This document shows, in pieces, positions 6,494 through 8,812 of a stretch of 8,812 nucleotides of DNA (the first letter of the stretch is position 1; every line of letters begins with the position of its first letter). Location: contig JAJRXO010000274.1 in assembly GCA_024276255.1 (NCBI GenBank), positions 1 through 8,812 on the forward strand, in the 5' to 3' direction. The DNA is from Chloroflexota bacterium (GTDB taxonomy: Bacteria > Chloroflexota > Anaerolineae > J102). A model generated the notes under the pieces. That model saw only the letters and a program-made list of their open reading frames with translations, did no database searches and was not told the origin of the DNA. Made by a program: the position numbers and the translations under genes.

Positions 6494-7059
6494 CAGAGCA
6501 CCTCGTCATCGGGAAGGATATTTTGCCAGGGGATGTCTGACATCCCCTGTTGGTGGTTTTGCAGGCGGGCCAATACAAACAACCAGTCACTGAGACGGTT
6601 CAAATAGCGAAGCGCGGTCTTGTTAATCGGTTCCTGATCGGCAAGGGCAACTGCAGCCCGCTCCGCCCGCCGACACACAGTTCGTGCGGTGTGCAACACG
6701 GCTGCGGGCGGATTGCCTCCCGGCAAGATGAAGGTTTGCAGCGAGGGCAGGATCTCCTGCCAGGCATCGATGTCAGATTCCAGGCGGGCCACGTCCCCGG
6801 CCTGTATGCGCCGCACCCGATGATGTTCGATATCGAGCGGCGTGGCAAGATCGGCGCCCAGGGCAAAGAGCTCGTGTTGTAGGCGGCGGATGGCAGCAGC
6901 CACGTCGGGATGAGGCCCCAGGCTTTCGGCCAGGCCCAACAGGGCATTCAATTCATCCACCGTACCATAGGCTTCCAGCCTGATGTGGTGTTTGGAAACG
7001 CGTCGACCGCCAAATAACACAGTGTTGCCGGCATCGCCGGTTCGGGTATAGATTTTCAT
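6493..7059 (-). CDS. PduO-type cob(I)alamin (corrinoid) adenosyltransferase
   Basis: This 188-residue enzyme transfers the adenosyl group of ATP to reduced cobalamin to make adenosylcobalamin. It matches the PduO/MMAB family along its length: TRTGDAG (5-11, ATP triphosphate binding), YGTVDELNA (31-39), FILPGG (110-115), RTVCRRAER (126-134, with the conserved Arg and Glu of the active site) and YLNRLSDWLFVLAR (152-165). The start MKIYTRTGD is the usual one for the family, so I chose ATG 7059-7057. ATGs at 7089 and 7140 are in frame, but 7140 would place the predicted promoter inside the gene. It is first in a two-gene unit with the HD hydrolase. No B12-dependent enzyme or cobalamin riboswitch is visible in the window. 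The last 20 residues or so (QQGMSDIPW onward) extend past the family core. Confidence 0.93.
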   Translation of the reverse strand: MKIYTRTGDAGNTVLFGGRRVSKHHIRLEAYGTVDELNALLGLAESLGPHPDVAAAIRRLQHELFALGADLATPLDIEHHRVRRIQAGDVARLESDIDAWQEILPSLQTFILPGGNPPAAVLHTARTVCRRAERAAVALADQEPINKTALRYLNRLSDWLFVLARLQNHQQGMSDIPWQNILPDDEVL

Positions 7060-7110
7060 GCTGAAGGTGTCATAAGAGATAGAAATCATGCCGCCAGACA
7101 GCGGGGTTTC

Positions 7111-7140
7111 ATTGTACGCAATAAGGGGGCATGACGCCAA
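7111..7140 (-). promoter_or_regulatory. Predicted promoter of the adenosyltransferase gene
   Basis: On the minus strand TTGGCG (7140-7135) and TACAAT (7116-7111) are separated by 18 nt, a reasonable -35/-10 pair (4 of 6 and 5 of 6 to consensus). The start would fall near 7104, leaving a leader of about 45 nt before ATG 7059. It supports the shorter adenosyltransferase start. Confidence 0.5.
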
Positions 7141-7198
7141 TCATCGCCAGTGAGAGCATGCCAGGGGCGAAGGTTTCGGTATCATGCTGTTATTCGTA

Positions 7199-7204
7199 TA
7201 TAAT
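7199..7204 (+). promoter_or_regulatory. -10 element upstream of the plsY leader
   Basis: TATAAT at 7199-7204 is a perfect -10 within an AT-rich patch (TATTCGTATATAATAG). The -35 is weak (TTCGGT at 7175-7180, 18-nt spacer). Transcription from near 7211 would give an untranslated leader of about 277 nt before plsY. Confidence 0.5.
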
Positions 7205-7210
7205 AGGGAA

Positions 7211-7487
7211 TAGCTCAAGCAGGTTCATTCGAACCATCGAGACGCTTTCTGCAAAGGGCCTGGAAACCGAAGAACCGGCGGAACGGAATGCCAGGAAAAC
7301 CGTTAACATCATGGCTAGGCCCCGAGTTCCCGGTTAACGGGTTGAGCGGCTTTCCCAAATGGCAGTCCCGATTCGATGACGTACCAGCTGAGCAATTACC
7401 GGTTTGGACGTTGATCGGGTCGTTCATTGCAGGGCTACTGCGACAACTCCAATCCATCCTATCTTGATTAACAGCAGGAAGAGAGCA
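7211..7487 (+). other. Long structured leader (or small RNA) upstream of plsY
   Basis: This 277-nt region has no credible gene but many matched arms. GGTTC (7222-7226) pairs with GAACC (7231-7235). A nested set pairs TGCCA (7289-7293) with TGGCA (7360-7364), GGAA (7294-7297) with TTCC (7352-7355), and CCGTTAAC (7300-7307) with GTTAACGG (7333-7340). An outer closing helix is possible between AAACCG (7264-7269), or alternatively AACCGG (7273-7278), and CCGGTTT (7399-7405). TTGCAG (7427-7432) pairs with CTGCGA (7438-7443) shortly before the ribosome-binding site. I compared it by eye with the common riboswitches (TPP, FMN, SAM, cobalamin, glycine, lysine, c-di-GMP, c-di-AMP, ZTP) and saw no match. 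It may be a cis-regulatory leader, an independent RNA, or a decayed region. Confidence 0.45.
7300..7340. repeat. Perfect 8-bp inverted repeat CCGTTAAC/GTTAACGG
   Basis: The arms 7300-7307 and 7333-7340 are exact reverse complements with a 25-nt spacer. It forms the heart of the nested helix in the plsY leader. As DNA it could equally be an operator for a dimeric regulator. Confidence 0.6.
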
Positions 7488-8120
7488 ATGCTTTGGTATC
7501 ATTACCTTCTGGCAATTCTCCTAGGATATCTCCTGGGTAGCATCCCCTCAGGCTATTTGATTGGCCGGGCCAAGGGCATAGACGTGCGGAAATATGGCAG
7601 CGGCCGCACTGGCGGAACCAATGTCTACCGCGCCCTGGGATTGCGCTATGGCATCCTCACCGGACTCAGCGACGGTGCCAAGGGTCTCGTCGCGGTGTTA
7701 CTGGCGCGCTGGATATTTGGAAGCGAGGCCGCCGCAGCCCTGGCCGGAGCCATGGCTGTGTGTGGGCATAACTGGCCGGTGTTCTTACGCTTTAAGGGCG
7801 GCGCCGGCGGCGGCACGGCAGCGGGGGCGCTGATCGCCCTCAATCCCCTGGCCGCGGGCATTACAGTGCCAATTTTCCTCTTGGTGCTGGTTATCGGCCG
7901 CTATGCCTCGGTAGCCACCATGAGTATTGCCATCGGTTCAGCGCTGGTGCTGATCGTGCTGTATTATTTCGATATACACACGCCCTTAGGACATCTTGTT
8001 TTCAGCGCACTGACGATTCTGTGGATCATATGGGCGCTGCGCCCCAATCTCATGCGCCTGTATCATGGCACCGAACGCCGCATCGATTTCAAGAAAAAAA
8101 CAGGGGCAATGCGGGGTTGA
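7488..8120 (+). CDS. plsY: PlsY-family glycerol-3-phosphate acyltransferase (divergent motifs)
   Basis: This is a 210-residue integral membrane protein. PlsY moves the acyl group from acyl-phosphate to glycerol-3-phosphate, the first step of phospholipid synthesis. It has the family's first helix and GSIPSGYLIGR (17-27), motif 1 as GSGRTGGTNV (37-46, usually GSGN.GATN), motif 2 as GHNWPVFLRFKGGAGGGT (93-110, usually ending FKGGKGVAT) and motif 3 RPNLMRLYHGTE (185-196). Long hydrophobic segments lie between these. In motif 2 the usual Lys after GG is A106 and the following VA is GG, so substrate handling may differ from the canonical enzyme. The start at ATG 7488 is preceded by AGGA with 8 nt spacing. 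In-frame codons back to 7404 lie in the structured leader and are unlikely to be translated. panE follows after 33 nt, probably in the same transcript. Confidence 0.82.
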   Translation: MLWYHYLLAILLGYLLGSIPSGYLIGRAKGIDVRKYGSGRTGGTNVYRALGLRYGILTGLSDGAKGLVAVLLARWIFGSEAAAALAGAMAVCGHNWPVFLRFKGGAGGGTAAGALIALNPLAAGITVPIFLLVLVIGRYASVATMSIAIGSALVLIVLYYFDIHTPLGHLVFSALTILWIIWALRPNLMRLYHGTERRIDFKKKTGAMRG

Positions 8121-8153
8121 TCTCATGATCCCCTGCCGATTACGAGGCCGGGA

Positions 8154-8812
8154 ATGAGTACCCTGATCGTCGGCGCCGGAGCCATCGGCTGCATGGTGGC
8201 GGCGCGCCTGGCAGCCTCTGCCCAACCTGCTATCCTGGTAGCCCGACCGCATACCGCCCCCCTGCTGGCCCAACAGGGCGTCCAGTTGATCGATGCCGAC
8301 GGCGCCCAGATGCAATCGCAGATCGCCGTTGCCGACTCGATTGCGGCGGGGCTACGAATGGCGCCTGATGTGGATCTGATCGTGCTGGCGGTGAAAGCAT
8401 ATCACACGGCCGCCGTGGCAGAGGAAATCCGGCAAACACACAGTGCCGTCCCGGTGCTCTGCCTGCAAAATGGTCTGGGCAACGAAGAAACCCTGGCTCA
8501 GACCCTGCCTCAAAGCCCAATCGTGGCCGGCGCCCTCACCACCCCGGTGACGGTGCTGGCGCCGGGTCGGGTGCAGATCACAAGAGCATCGTATTGGCTG
8601 GGGCTGGCTCCCGGCCCCCGCGCCCATGGCATTGCTTCCGTGCATCAGCGCTTTGTACAGGCTGGTTTCCGCGTGCAAAGCTGGCCCCACTACCAGGCCC
8701 TGAAGTGGTCGAAATTGCTAATGAATCTGCTGGCCAATGCGCAATCGGCTATTCTGGGCTGGAGCCCGACCCAGATCTTCGCCCACCCGATCAGCGCCCG
8801 CATCGAAATCCT
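8154..8812 (+). CDS. panE: 2-dehydropantoate 2-reductase (ketopantoate reductase), C-terminus beyond the window
   Basis: The reading frame is open from ATG 8154 to the right edge, covering 219 residues of an enzyme usually about 300 long. GAGG sits 6 nt before the start. It matches the ApbA/PanE family: a Rossmann NADPH site GAGAIG (7-12), VKAYHT with K81, LQNGLGN (104-110) with N106, and KLLMN (187-191). K187 matches the family's catalytic lysine and N191 its partner asparagine. The reaction reduces ketopantoate to pantoate in the pantothenate/CoA pathway. Proteins of this family also act on other 2-oxo acids, so the substrate is probable rather than certain. It is 33 nt downstream of plsY. 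The missing C-terminal part contains the rest of the helical dimerisation domain. Confidence 0.85.
   Translation, partial: MSTLIVGAGAIGCMVAARLAASAQPAILVARPHTAPLLAQQGVQLIDADGAQMQSQIAVADSIAAGLRMAPDVDLIVLAVKAYHTAAVAEEIRQTHSAVPVLCLQNGLGNEETLAQTLPQSPIVAGALTTPVTVLAPGRVQITRASYWLGLAPGPRAHGIASVHQRFVQAGFRVQSWPHYQALKWSKLLMNLLANAQSAILGWSPTQIFAHPISARIEI

Noticed and set aside
7222..7262. c-di-GMP riboswitch or tRNA T-arm, suggested by GGTTCATTCGAACC and TGCAAAGGGCCTGG
   Set aside because: No cloverleaf or acceptor stem can be built, and the GEMM core (ACGCAAAGCC with its receptor) does not match.
7131..7337. Small 68-residue open frame on the plus strand upstream of plsY
   Set aside because: It runs across the predicted -10 element, has no ribosome-binding site or recognisable domain, and overlaps the inverted-repeat region.

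Overview
The window is about 59% GC (estimated by eye) and reads as a chromosomal segment of a Chloroflexota bacterium, possibly Anaerolineae/Caldilineae-like. Pointers are an FMN-riboswitch-controlled ABC transporter of the RibXY type, a NEW3-domain secreted protein and a fused PabB-PabC enzyme. The phylum is an inference. I see no mobile elements, CRISPR arrays, tRNAs or rRNAs.

Layout from left to right. (1) 1-758, minus: 5' part of a secreted NEW3-repeat protein that runs off the left edge. (2) 759-1009: a divergent intergenic region with an AT-rich inverted repeat. (3) 1010-2806, plus: pabBC, a fused aminodeoxychorismate synthase/lyase making p-aminobenzoate for folate. (4) 2855-5841, minus: one transcription unit starting with a promoter and a complete FMN riboswitch (aptamer, antiterminator and terminator all readable). 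It is followed by an ABC permease, a lipoprotein substrate-binding protein and an ATPase, most likely a riboflavin importer (RibX/RibY plus ATPase). (5) 5906-7059, minus: a PduO-type cob(I)alamin adenosyltransferase translationally coupled to an HD-domain hydrolase. (6) 7060-7487: a divergent intergenic region with opposing promoter-like sites and a roughly 277-nt leader before plsY that is rich in nested inverted repeats and matches no RNA class I recognise. (7) 7488-8812, plus: a divergent PlsY-family acyltransferase and, 33 nt later, a ketopantoate reductase (panE) cut by the right edge.

The theme is cofactor supply: p-aminobenzoate/folate (pabBC), riboflavin/FMN uptake, adenosylcobalamin (adenosyltransferase) and pantothenate/CoA (panE), with plsY for phospholipid synthesis. 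The best-supported regulatory logic is FMN-dependent premature termination ahead of the transporter. The least explained structure is the plsY leader.
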